From contig CAWDKH010000004.1 in assembly GCA_963802905.1 (NCBI GenBank), forward strand, positions 558,001-622,000: a stretch of 64,000 nucleotides of DNA. Reading direction: 5' to 3'. The notes beneath the pieces were generated by a model that did no database searches, was not told the origin of the DNA, and worked only from the letters and a program-made list of their open reading frames with translations. The DNA is from DASQFQ01 sp963802905 (GTDB lineage Bacteria > Actinomycetota > Thermoleophilia > Solirubrobacterales > Solirubrobacteraceae). The translations under genes and the position numbers were made by a program. Shown piece by piece: positions 8,047 through 15,931 of this stretch (the stretch's first letter is position 1; each line of letters begins with the position of its first letter).

Positions 8047-9285
8047 GTGCTGCCGCCCGGCCCGTCCGCCCCGCCCGCCCTCCAGACCTGGGAGTGGCTG
8101 GCGCGGCCGACGACGCTCCTGCGCCGCAGCGCCGCGCGCCACGGCGTGCCGTTCACGCTCCGCACCGCGTGGACCGACGCGCCGATGGTCGTCGTCACCG
8201 ACCCTGCCGACGTGCGCGCGGTATTCACGGCGCCCGCCGACGTCGTCCGCGCCGGCGCGAGCTCGAGCTTCCTCGAGCCGTTCGTCGGCCCGAGCTCGAT
8301 CCTGATCCTCGACGGCCCTGAGCACCTGCGCCAGCGCAAGCTGATGCTGCCGCCGTTCCACGGCGACCGCATGCGCGCGCACCGCGACCTGATCGCAGAC
8401 CTCGCGGCGGCCGAGGTCGAGCGCTGGCCGCGCGGCGTCCCGTTCGCCACCCACGCGCGCATGCAGGCGCTGACGCTCGACGTGATCATGCGCGTCGTCT
8501 TCGGCGCCGAGCTGCCCGAGCTGCGCGCCGCGATCCGGCGCACGCTCGACATGACGATGTCGCTGCCGCGGGCGCTGTTCTTCTCGCTGACGGGCAACGA
8601 CCTGGGCTTCCGGCGAGCGATCGCGGAGGTCGAGGGGCAACTGACCGCGGTCATCCGCGGCCGCCGCCCATCCGACCCGCCCGCCATCGTCGACGAGCTC
8701 ATCGCCGCGGGCTCCACCGAGGCCGAGCTGCGCGACCAGCTCGTCACGCTCCTCGCGGCCGGCCACGAGACGACCGCCGGCGCGCTCGCGTGGGCGCTCG
8801 AGCGGCTCGCCCGCCACCCGCAGGTCCTGCAACGACTGCGCGAGGACGAGCCCGGCTACTCCGACGCGGTCGTCAAGGAGGTTCTGCGCACGCGCCCCGT
8901 GCTCACGATCGCCGCCCGCAAGCTCGTCGCTCCGTTCAAGGTGGCCGGCTGGGAGCTGCCGGCGGGCGTCCACGTCGCGCCCTGCATCTACCTCACGCAC
9001 CGCCGCCCCGACCTCTACGCCGACCCCACCGCCTTCCGCCCCGACCGCTGGCTCGGCGACGGCGCGCCCGACAGCTACGCGTGGATCCCGTTCGGCGGCG
9101 GCGTGCGCCGCTGCGTCGGCGCCGCGTTCGCCTCGATGGAGATGAGCGAGGTCCTGCGCGCGGTCGCCGCGCGCGTCGAGCTCCGCCCCGACCGCGCTCA
9201 GAGCGAGCGCATGCGCCGCCGCTCGGTGACGCTCACGCCCGAGCGGCGCTCGCGCGTGATCGCCGAGGCGCTACGTTCAGGTTGA
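8047..9285 (+). CDS. cytochrome P450
   Basis: 412-residue soluble bacterial P450, a haem-thiolate monooxygenase. The I-helix oxygen-activation motif AGHETT lies near residue 238, the K-helix ExxR is in KEVLRTR, PDRW follows FRP, and the haem loop FGGGVRRCVG places the axial ligand at Cys356. There is no N-terminal membrane anchor. Length matches class I bacterial P450s, but no ferredoxin or ferredoxin reductase gene is adjacent, so its redox partners must be encoded elsewhere. The GTG at 8047 is 11 bp after the upstream stop. The substrate cannot be read from the sequence. The following genes (zinc-motif protein, acetyltransferase) are close enough to be co-transcribed. Confidence 0.93.
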   Translation: MLPPGPSAPPALQTWEWLARPTTLLRRSAARHGVPFTLRTAWTDAPMVVVTDPADVRAVFTAPADVVRAGASSSFLEPFVGPSSILILDGPEHLRQRKLMLPPFHGDRMRAHRDLIADLAAAEVERWPRGVPFATHARMQALTLDVIMRVVFGAELPELRAAIRRTLDMTMSLPRALFFSLTGNDLGFRRAIAEVEGQLTAVIRGRRPSDPPAIVDELIAAGSTEAELRDQLVTLLAAGHETTAGALAWALERLARHPQVLQRLREDEPGYSDAVVKEVLRTRPVLTIAARKLVAPFKVAGWELPAGVHVAPCIYLTHRRPDLYADPTAFRPDRWLGDGAPDSYAWIPFGGGVRRCVGAAFASMEMSEVLRAVAARVELRPDRAQSERMRRRSVTLTPERRSRVIAEALRSG

Positions 9286-9291
9286 CGCCGC

Positions 9292-10170
9292 GTGCCGCTC
9301 TTCTGCCGCCACAACCGCCTCACCGCGAACTGTCCGATCTGCTCTCGTGAGCTTGCCTCCGAGCGGCAGGCCGCCACCCCCGCGCGGCCCGCCCGCGGGC
9401 GCTCCGGCGGATCGCGGACGACCACCCAGCGCCGCTCGCCGGGTGTCGTCACCAAGCGTGTCGCCCGCGCGGCCGACGACGGCTACCGCAACCCGCTCGT
9501 CCCCGGCCTGCGCGCCACCGCCGACGCCGAGCGCCTCGCCTCGTCGCTGGCGTGGGCCGACACGCGGCTCGAGCCGCCCGGCCCGCACCCCGCGGTCGCC
9601 GAGGAGCCGGTGCAGGAGGAAGCGATCTGGCTCGCGTTCCTGCTCGCGCTCGTCCCGGCCGGCGCGCACGAGCTGCACGAGGCGATCGTCGCCTCGCGCC
9701 CGAGCTGGGAGAGCGGCGAGGCGCCCGACATCCCCGGCGCAGACCCGCGCACCGTGCCCTCCTACCGCGCCTGGGCCGAGCGCGCCGGCACGCAGGCCGA
9801 GGGGTTCCTCGGCGAGTCGGTGTGGACGCCCGAGCGGCGCTTCGGCCGGACCTTCGAGCGGCTCGCGCTGCCCGGTCTGGGGCGGAGCGCGCGCTACGAG
9901 CTGCTGGTCACGCTCGGCGCTGCCGGCGTCTGCGAGATGGCCGCCGACGCGCTGCACATCGGCAAGACCGACGACCCCACCACGCTGGCCGCCAAGCGCG
10001 TGCTCGTCTCCGGCGACGTGATGCTGCTCGAGCGCCGCGCCGCCGATCTCGCGAAGGCCGCCGGCGTCCGCATCGGCGCGCTCGACCGCGCGCTCGCGGT
10101 GTGGGGCGAGGCCGAGGCGCCCGACAGCGAGGCGCCACCGGCGATCCGCGCTGCACTGGGCCTGTCGTGA
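9292..10170 (+). CDS. conserved hypothetical with CRHN...CPIC zinc-like motif
   Basis: 292 residues from a GTG 6 bp after the P450 stop. The extreme N-terminus FCRHNRLTANCPICSREL has Cys5-His7 and Cys15-Cys18 arranged as a small zinc-binding knuckle. I recall similar openings in uncharacterised actinobacterial proteins but cannot name the family. A basic low-complexity linker (about 25-60) leads to a mainly helical globular domain (65-285) containing EEAIWLAFLLALVP and RYELLVTLGAAG. The stop overlaps the acetyltransferase start (GTGA), so the two are coupled. A nucleic-acid-binding or enzymatic role is possible; no function is assigned. Confidence 0.75.
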   Translation: MPLFCRHNRLTANCPICSRELASERQAATPARPARGRSGGSRTTTQRRSPGVVTKRVARAADDGYRNPLVPGLRATADAERLASSLAWADTRLEPPGPHPAVAEEPVQEEAIWLAFLLALVPAGAHELHEAIVASRPSWESGEAPDIPGADPRTVPSYRAWAERAGTQAEGFLGESVWTPERRFGRTFERLALPGLGRSARYELLVTLGAAGVCEMAADALHIGKTDDPTTLAAKRVLVSGDVMLLERRAADLAKAAGVRIGALDRALAVWGEAEAPDSEAPPAIRAALGLS

Positions 10171-10637
10171 ACCTCGAGATCCGGGCGCTCGATCTCGGCG
10201 CCTCGGGCACCGCCGAGGCCGTTGTCGAGCTCCAGCGCGCGTCCTACCGCGTCGAGGCCGACCTGCTCGGCGCGCGCACGCTGCCGGTGCTCAAGGAGTC
10301 GCCGCGGCGCCTGCGCCGCACGCGCGAGCAGTTCCTCGGCGCATACGAGGCCGAGCGGCTCGTCGGCGCGGTGTCGTGGAAGCGCACCGGCGCGCTCGTC
10401 GACATCCACCGCCTGGTCGTCCACCCCGACCGCTTCCGCCGCGGCATCGCGGGTGCGCTGCTCGACGCGCTCGCTGCCGGCCAGCACGACGCGGAGCGCT
10501 GGACGGTGGCGACCGGCGCGGTCAACGAGCCCGCGCGGCGGCTGTACGAGGGCCACGGCTTCGTCCCCGTCGGCGAGCAGGTCGTTGACGGCTCGATCAC
10601 GATCGTGACATACGAGCGACGCGTCGGAGAGGCATGA
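10167..10637 (+). CDS. GNAT-family N-acetyltransferase
   Basis: 156 residues. The central motif IHRLVVHPDRFRRGIAGALL is the GNAT motif A with the acetyl-CoA pyrophosphate-binding RxxGxA loop, followed by GAVNEPARRLYEGHGFVPVGE, the classical motif B where the Tyr usually acts as general acid. It transfers an acetyl group to an amine of an unknown small molecule or protein. The GTG start overlaps the previous stop by 4 bp and the stop overlaps the next start (ATGA), so it is translationally linked on both sides. Confidence 0.9.
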   Translation: MNLEIRALDLGASGTAEAVVELQRASYRVEADLLGARTLPVLKESPRRLRRTREQFLGAYEAERLVGAVSWKRTGALVDIHRLVVHPDRFRRGIAGALLDALAAGQHDAERWTVATGAVNEPARRLYEGHGFVPVGEQVVDGSITIVTYERRVGEA

Positions 10638-12058
10638 TGCCCGGCGTGTCCGTCGCCGCTCTGCGTACGCGCCTGACGCCGGCCGCTTCAGTCCCCTCCG
10701 CCGCATCGGTGGACGCCGCCAGCCCTGCGCTGCGGCCGTGGAAGCTGCTCGTGCTCGTCTGCCTCGGGCTCGCCGCGCTGTCGCTGCTCGGCCCCTCGAA
10801 CCCGACCTACGACCCGTGGGCGTGGATCATCTGGGGGCGCGAGGTGGGCAACCTCGACCTCAACACGGTCAGCGGCCCGTCGTGGAAGCCGCTGCCGGTG
10901 TTCTTCACGACGGTCTTCTCGTTCTTCGGCGACGACGCGGCGCCGAACCTGTGGCTCGTGATCGCGCGCGCCGGCGGCTTCCTCGCGATCGCGATGGCGT
11001 ACCGGCTCGGCGCCCGCCTCGGCGGCTGGCCGGCGGGCCTGATCGCGGCGATCGCGCTGCTGTTCGCCTCGGGCTACGTGCGCACGTTCTGGCGCGGCAA
11101 CTCCGAGGGCATCCTCGTCGCCGTCTGCCTGCTGGCGATCGAGCGCCACCTCGACGGGCGCCGCGCCGACGCCTTCCTGCTCGGCTTTGCCGCCGCGCTC
11201 CTGCGGCCGGAGGTGTGGCCGTTCTTCGGCCTCTACGGGCTGTGGCTCGCGTGGGTCGAGCCGCGCCGCCGCCTGCTCGTGCTCGGCGTCTTCGCCGCCA
11301 ACGGCGTGCTGTGGTTCGCGCCCGAGTACTGGGGCTCGGGCGACTGGCTGCGCGCCGCCAACCGCGCTCACCAGCCGAACCCGGACTCGGCCGCGTTCGC
11401 CGACCGCCCGTTCCTCGAGGTGTTCCGGCGCTCGGCGAGCATCCTCGCCGTGCCGGTGCTGATCGGGGCGCTCATCGCGCTCGTCCGGCCGCTGCACGAG
11501 CGGCGCTGGGACGTGCGGTGCTCGCTGTTCGCCGCCGCCACCGTCCTGATGATCGTGGTGGGGCTGATGACGGAGGCGGGCTTCGCCGGCAATCTCCGCT
11601 ACGTCGCGCTGCCGGCCGCACTCGTGTGCGTGCTGGCGGGCGTCGGCTGGGTCGATCTCGTTGCCACGACGGCCGCGCGCTTCGGGCGCCGGCTCGCGGT
11701 GGCGCTGACCGCTGCGCTCGTGGTCGGCGCGGGCGCCTTCCTCGTCGCCGGCCTCGACAACATCCGCGACGGTGTGGAGCGCACCCGCACTGAGGCTGAC
11801 GCCTACAACACGCTGGGGGCGGCCGTCGCGAAGGCCGGCGGGATCGGCGCGTTCAGGGGCTGCAAGGTCTACACCGGCAACTTCCAGGTCCCGGCCGTCG
11901 CCTGGTACCTCAAGACCCACACCGGCGAGATTGGCATCGACCCCAAGCCCCCGGGCATCATCATCGCGGCGCGCGACCGCCCCGAGGCGCGCGACACGCG
12001 CTTCCCGCTGCTGACCACGACCCGCCGCTGGGTCGTGCGACGCGCCTGCGATAGCTGA
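10634..12058 (+). CDS. multi-span membrane glycosyltransferase-like protein (GT-C type)
   Basis: 474 residues with about ten hydrophobic segments, beginning KLLVLVCLGLAALSLLG (about 36-52). The first external loop contains YDPWAWIIWGREV, an acidic/aromatic loop in the position where GT-C enzymes keep the catalytic Asp/Glu. RTFWRGNSEG and LRPEVWPFFGLYGLW are similar to uncharacterised actinobacterial mannosyltransferase-like proteins. The C-terminal 100 residues are soluble and extracytoplasmic. It probably uses a polyprenyl-phosphate sugar for cell-surface glycosylation, by analogy only. It overlaps the upstream acetyltransferase and lies 23 bp before a second GT-C-like gene. Confidence 0.75.
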   Translation: MMPGVSVAALRTRLTPAASVPSAASVDAASPALRPWKLLVLVCLGLAALSLLGPSNPTYDPWAWIIWGREVGNLDLNTVSGPSWKPLPVFFTTVFSFFGDDAAPNLWLVIARAGGFLAIAMAYRLGARLGGWPAGLIAAIALLFASGYVRTFWRGNSEGILVAVCLLAIERHLDGRRADAFLLGFAAALLRPEVWPFFGLYGLWLAWVEPRRRLLVLGVFAANGVLWFAPEYWGSGDWLRAANRAHQPNPDSAAFADRPFLEVFRRSASILAVPVLIGALIALVRPLHERRWDVRCSLFAAATVLMIVVGLMTEAGFAGNLRYVALPAALVCVLAGVGWVDLVATTAARFGRRLAVALTAALVVGAGAFLVAGLDNIRDGVERTRTEADAYNTLGAAVAKAGGIGAFRGCKVYTGNFQVPAVAWYLKTHTGEIGIDPKPPGIIIAARDRPEARDTRFPLLTTTRRWVVRRACDS

Positions 12059-12081
12059 GCCCCCCTCTATCCTGCCCGCCG

Positions 12082-13665
12082 ATGGCGACCTACGTCTCAC
12101 GCCCGGCGTGGGCGCCGCGGGTCCGGTCGCTCGCCTCCGCGCGGATCCTCGTGCCCGTCGGCCTCGGCCTGCTCGTCGCGCTCAGCCTCGGCGTGAAGGA
12201 TGCTGAGCTCAACGTCGGCTACTGGGTCGACGAGGGGCTCTCGGTCGGCATCGCCGACCGGCCGCTGACCGACATCCCCGGGATCCTCCGCCAGGACGGC
12301 TCGCCGCCGCTGTACTACGGCCTGCTCCACGTCTGGCTGGCGCTGACCAACAGCGGCGAGAAGGCGACGCACACGCTGTCGCTGCTGTTCGCGCTGGCGG
12401 CCGTGCCGGTCGCGTTCTGGGGCGCGGGGCTCGTGTTCGGCCGCCGCGCCGCGTGGTTCGCCGCCGTGCTCGCCACGCTCAACCCGTACATCTCGCAGTA
12501 CGCGCAGGAGACGCGCATGTACTCGCTCGTCGTGCTCCTGAGCCTGCTCGCGACGTCGCTCTACCTGCGCACCTACACGGCCGACGAGCGCCCCGCGCGC
12601 CGCTGGCCGGTGCTGTTCGGGCTCGCGCTCGCCGCGTCGCTCTACACGCACAACTGGGCGCTCTTCCTCGGCATCGCGATGTTCGTGGCCTGGCTCGGGC
12701 TGCTCGCGCTGGCGCCGGCGGCTGAGCGCCGCTGGCGGCTGCGCGACGGCGCGCTCGGCTTCGGGCTGGCCGGGCTGCTGTACCTGCCGTGGGTGCCGAC
12801 GCTGCTGTTCCAGGCCGCGCACACGGGGGCGCCGTGGTCGCGCAAGCCGGGCTACGAGGACCTGACGATGGAGGCCACGCACCGGCTGCTCGGCCACACG
12901 GCCTGGCTCGTGCTCGTGGTCGCGGCCGGCGGCGGCGTGGTCGCGCTGATCCGGGCGGGACGCGGCCGCCAGCTGACGGCCCAGGGCCGCGCCATCGCGG
13001 CGGTCGGCATCGTCGGGCTGGGGACCGTGTTGCTCGCCTACGGCGCCTCGCAGCTCTCGCCGGCGTGGGCGATGCGCTACCTCGCGGTCGCGGTCCCGCC
13101 GTTCCTGCTGCTCGTGGCCGCCGGGCTCGCCGCGGCGCGCGGGCTCGGGATCCTCGGCCTCGTGATCGTCTCGATCCTGTGGGGCTACGACGTCTGGCCG
13201 ACCACGAAGAGCAACGTCCGCGACGTCGCCGCCGCCGTCGGCCCGAGCCTCAGCCCGGGCGACGTGGTCGTCTCGACCCAGCCGGAGCAGATCCCGGTGC
13301 TCCACCACTACCTGCCGCCCGGGCTGCGCTACGCGACGCTCACCGGCTACGTCAAGGATGTCGGCGTCACCGACTGGCGCGACGGCGTCGAACGCCTCGA
13401 GGCGAGCTCCGCGCGCCGCGACCTCAAGCCGATCCTCGACGGGCTCGAGCCCGGCCGGCGGCTCGTCCTCGTCACGCCGATCATCTTCGACATGGCCCGC
13501 TGGCGCGCGCCGTGGACCAAGCTCGTGCGGCTGCGCTCGGAGGAGTTCAGCCAGTACGTGACCAACGACGCGCGCTTCAGCCCGACCGCGATCTACCCGC
13601 CGCTCCCACGCAAGCGCGGCCCGAACCCGGTCTCCGCGACCGTGCTCGTCAAGACGAAGGAGTAG
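12082..13665 (+). CDS. ArnT/PMT-like membrane glycosyltransferase (GT39/GT83 type)
   Basis: 527 residues. After a first membrane span comes NVGYWVDEGLSVGIA, the D-E motif in the first periplasmic loop of GT-C transferases, followed by DGSPPLYYGLLHVWL, typical of the PMT/ArnT superfamily. About eleven membrane spans follow (to about residue 370), then a soluble C-terminal domain of about 150 residues. It should transfer a lipid-phosphate-linked sugar to an external acceptor. The 3' end overlaps the convergent histidine-kinase gene by 17 bp. The acceptor is not known. Confidence 0.82.
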   Translation: MATYVSRPAWAPRVRSLASARILVPVGLGLLVALSLGVKDAELNVGYWVDEGLSVGIADRPLTDIPGILRQDGSPPLYYGLLHVWLALTNSGEKATHTLSLLFALAAVPVAFWGAGLVFGRRAAWFAAVLATLNPYISQYAQETRMYSLVVLLSLLATSLYLRTYTADERPARRWPVLFGLALAASLYTHNWALFLGIAMFVAWLGLLALAPAAERRWRLRDGALGFGLAGLLYLPWVPTLLFQAAHTGAPWSRKPGYEDLTMEATHRLLGHTAWLVLVVAAGGGVVALIRAGRGRQLTAQGRAIAAVGIVGLGTVLLAYGASQLSPAWAMRYLAVAVPPFLLLVAAGLAAARGLGILGLVIVSILWGYDVWPTTKSNVRDVAAAVGPSLSPGDVVVSTQPEQIPVLHHYLPPGLRYATLTGYVKDVGVTDWRDGVERLEASSARRDLKPILDGLEPGRRLVLVTPIIFDMARWRAPWTKLVRLRSEEFSQYVTNDARFSPTAIYPPLPRKRGPNPVSATVLVKTKE

Positions 13666-15142
13666 CCGTCGGCTCGGGCAGCGGCTCGACCGGAGTCGCG
13701 ACGCCGCCGTGCGAGCGCGGCAGCGAGAGCGTGAAGCGCGTGCCACCGCCCGGGCGGTCGGCGAGCGTGAGCGAGCCGCCCATCCGCTCGGCCAGCTCGC
13801 GGCCGATCGCGAGGCCGAGCCCGAAGCCGCCCTCGGAGCCGCGGACGCGGCCGCGGTAGAAGCGCTCGAAGATCCGGTCGCGCTCCTCGGGTGGGACGCC
13901 GGGCCCGCGGTCGGCGACCTCGACGGTGGCGTTCACGCCCGTGGTCACGAGGATGCCGCCGCCGTCCCCGTAGCGCAGCGCGTTGTCGATCAGGATCCGC
14001 ACGACGCGAGCGACCGCGTCGGGGTCGCCGCGGCCCCAGCATGGGCCCGTGGGCGGCACGACCTTGATCGCGGTGTCGCGCTCGCCGGCGCGCAGGCCGA
14101 ACTCCGCGGCGACGGCACGCGCGAGCTCGCCGAGCTCGACCGCCTCCGAGCGCAGCGCGACCGCGGCGTCGAGCCGCGAGAGGTCGAGCAGCTCCTCGGC
14201 GAGCGTCGAGAGGCGCAGCAGCTCGCGCCGCGCGGTCGCGACCTGGCGCTGGGCGTCGGGGACGTCGGGGCGGGCCTCGTCGAGGTCCTCGGCGAGCAGC
14301 TCCATCGTGCCCTGGAGCATCGTCAGCGGGGTGCGGAGCTCGTGCGACGCGGTGGCCACGAACGCGCGCCGCGCCGACTCCTGGCGCCGCAGCTCCTCCT
14401 GCATGCGCGCCAGCGCACGGGCGAGGTCGCCGACCTCGTCGTGGCCGGTGTCGCGTGGCATCGAGACGTCCGGGCCCTCGGCGGAGATCCGGAGCGCCGC
14501 GGCGCGCAGCCGGCCGAGCCGCCGCAGCAGCGTGCTGGCGAGCAGGAACGCGAGCGCGATCGCCACTGCGAGGCCGACGCCCGCGGCGGCGAGCAGCGCG
14601 TTGCGGACCTCCTTGACGGCGTTGCCGACCTCGGTCAGCCGCCGCCGCGCGACGACCGCCCCGACGACGCCGCCGTTGCGGTAGAGCGGGACGCCGATCG
14701 CGAGGTCGTCCCCGCGCACGTCGAGCACGGTCTCCTGGCGATTGAGCGTCCGCACGGCGGCGAGGAACGCCTGGCGCGGCGGCGGCCCGCTCTCGGAGTC
14801 GGCGAGGAAGCCGGGCGGCGACTCCTCCTCGTTGGCGGGCGTCAGCGCGAGGTCGGTGACGAGCACGCGGCCCGCGGTCTGGTCGGACAGCTCGAAGGCC
14901 TCGGAGCTCAGCGCGATCTCGCGGTCGACGCGCTCGCGGCGCGCGAGCGCGTCCTCGAACCGCGGCCGCGCGGCGAGCACGGCGGCGCGCAGGCTCTCGG
15001 TGCTCTGGTCGCGCAGGCGCTGCTGCAGCGGGCCGAGCACGACGGCAGCCGCCGCCGCGAGCGTCACCGCGCTCGTCAGCACGAACGCCACCAGCAGCCG
15101 CCCGCGCAGGCCTCCCCAACCCATGCGCAGGCGCGGTCTCAT
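13649..15142 (-). CDS. sensor histidine kinase
   Basis: 497 residues: a membrane span at about 15-38, an extracytoplasmic sensor region of about 130 residues with no recognised fold, a second span (AAAGVGLAVAIALAFLLAS), a HAMP-like linker, HisKA with ATASHELRTPLTML (phosphorylated His in SHELRTP), and a HATPase_c domain with N-box LIDNALRYGDGG, G1 DRGPGVPPEE and G2 GGFGLGLAIG. It is autophosphorylated and passes phosphate to the response regulator encoded immediately upstream, whose stop overlaps this start by 4 bp (ATGA). The gene converges on the glycosyltransferase and shares 17 bp with it. Confidence 0.95.
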   Translation of the reverse strand: MRPRLRMGWGGLRGRLLVAFVLTSAVTLAAAAAVVLGPLQQRLRDQSTESLRAAVLAARPRFEDALARRERVDREIALSSEAFELSDQTAGRVLVTDLALTPANEEESPPGFLADSESGPPPRQAFLAAVRTLNRQETVLDVRGDDLAIGVPLYRNGGVVGAVVARRRLTEVGNAVKEVRNALLAAAGVGLAVAIALAFLLASTLLRRLGRLRAAALRISAEGPDVSMPRDTGHDEVGDLARALARMQEELRRQESARRAFVATASHELRTPLTMLQGTMELLAEDLDEARPDVPDAQRQVATARRELLRLSTLAEELLDLSRLDAAVALRSEAVELGELARAVAAEFGLRAGERDTAIKVVPPTGPCWGRGDPDAVARVVRILIDNALRYGDGGGILVTTGVNATVEVADRGPGVPPEERDRIFERFYRGRVRGSEGGFGLGLAIGRELAERMGGSLTLADRPGGGTRFTLSLPRSHGGVATPVEPLPEPTATPSS

Positions 15143-15837
15143 GCCTCGCGGAAGCGGTAGCCCGTGCCGGGCACGGTGAGGATCAGGCTCGGCTGCTCGG
15201 GGGTCTCCTCGAGCTTCTCGCGCAGGTGGCGGATGTGGACGTCGATCGCCCGCGGGTCGCGATAGGCGCTGTCGCCCCAGATCGCGCGCAGCAGCTCCTG
15301 GCGGTTGAACGCGCGGCCCGGCCGCCCCATCAGGCAGGCCAGCAGCTCGAACTCGCTGAACGTCAGCCGCACGGCGCCGCCGCCGACCTCGACGCGGCGC
15401 AGCTCGCGGTCCAGCGAGACCGGGCCGACCGCGAAGTTGCCCTCGACGACTCGGCCGTGCGCGCGCCGCAGCACGGCGCGGATCCGGCTGCGCAGCTCGG
15501 CGAGCCCGAACGGCTTGGTGACGTAATCGTCGGCGCCCGCCTCGAGGCCCTGGACGGCGTCGGCCTCCGAGTCGAGCGCGGTCAGCATGATGATCGGGAC
15601 GACGTCGCGGCGGCGGCGCAGCAGGCGCGCGACGTCGTGGCCGGTCGGCCCCTCGCCAAGCGCGACATCGAGCAGCACGACGTCGAACGGCTGGTCGCCG
15701 GCGGCCTTGAGCGCCGCGTCGCCGTCGGCGACGGCGGTCACGCGATGCCCTTCGCGCTCGAACGACCGGGTCAGCATCTCGCGTAGCGGACCGTCGTCGT
15801 CGACCAGCAGGATGTCCAGCGCGGTGGCGGTCTGCAC
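15139..15837 (-). CDS. OmpR/PhoB-family response regulator
   Basis: 232 residues. Receiver domain: acidic pair in LLVDDDGP, phospho-acceptor Asp in VVLLDVALGEG, Thr in MLTAL and Lys in YVTKPFGLAEL. The C-terminal winged helix contains LTFSEFELLACLM, DVHIRHLREKLE and the closing VPGTGYRFRE, as in OmpR-type DNA-binding domains. It is the first gene of a two-gene operon with the sensor kinase. The GTG at 15837 has a G-rich stretch just upstream. The divergent FAD-oxidoreductase gene and its own promoter share the intergenic region with the candidate direct repeat at 15876-15890. Confidence 0.95.
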   Translation of the reverse strand: MQTATALDILLVDDDGPLREMLTRSFEREGHRVTAVADGDAALKAAGDQPFDVVLLDVALGEGPTGHDVARLLRRRRDVVPIIMLTALDSEADAVQGLEAGADDYVTKPFGLAELRSRIRAVLRRAHGRVVEGNFAVGPVSLDRELRRVEVGGGAVRLTFSEFELLACLMGRPGRAFNRQELLRAIWGDSAYRDPRAIDVHIRHLREKLEETPEQPSLILTVPGTGYRFREA

Positions 15838-15875
15838 CCCTGCAGGGTACTGGCGAGATCCACCGATTAAGGGGT

Positions 15876-15890
15876 GTTAGTGAGGGTTAG
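15876..15890. promoter_or_regulatory. GTTAG direct repeat, candidate OmpR-family site
   Basis: GTTAG occurs at 15876-15880 and again at 15886-15890, a 10-bp centre-to-centre spacing typical of tandem half-sites bound by OmpR-family dimers. It lies between the response regulator and the divergent FAD oxidoreductase, so autoregulation and control of the neighbour are plausible. Two short repeats can occur by chance. Confidence 0.3.
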
Positions 15891-15931
15891 GTGCGCGTGT
15901 GCGGGCGCGTGAGAGCGGACAAGGTGTCGGC

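Noticed and set aside
7552..9000. Minus-strand open frame opposite the P450 gene
   Set aside because: Composition is Arg/Ala/Gly-rich without domain motifs; the P450 on the other strand is certain.
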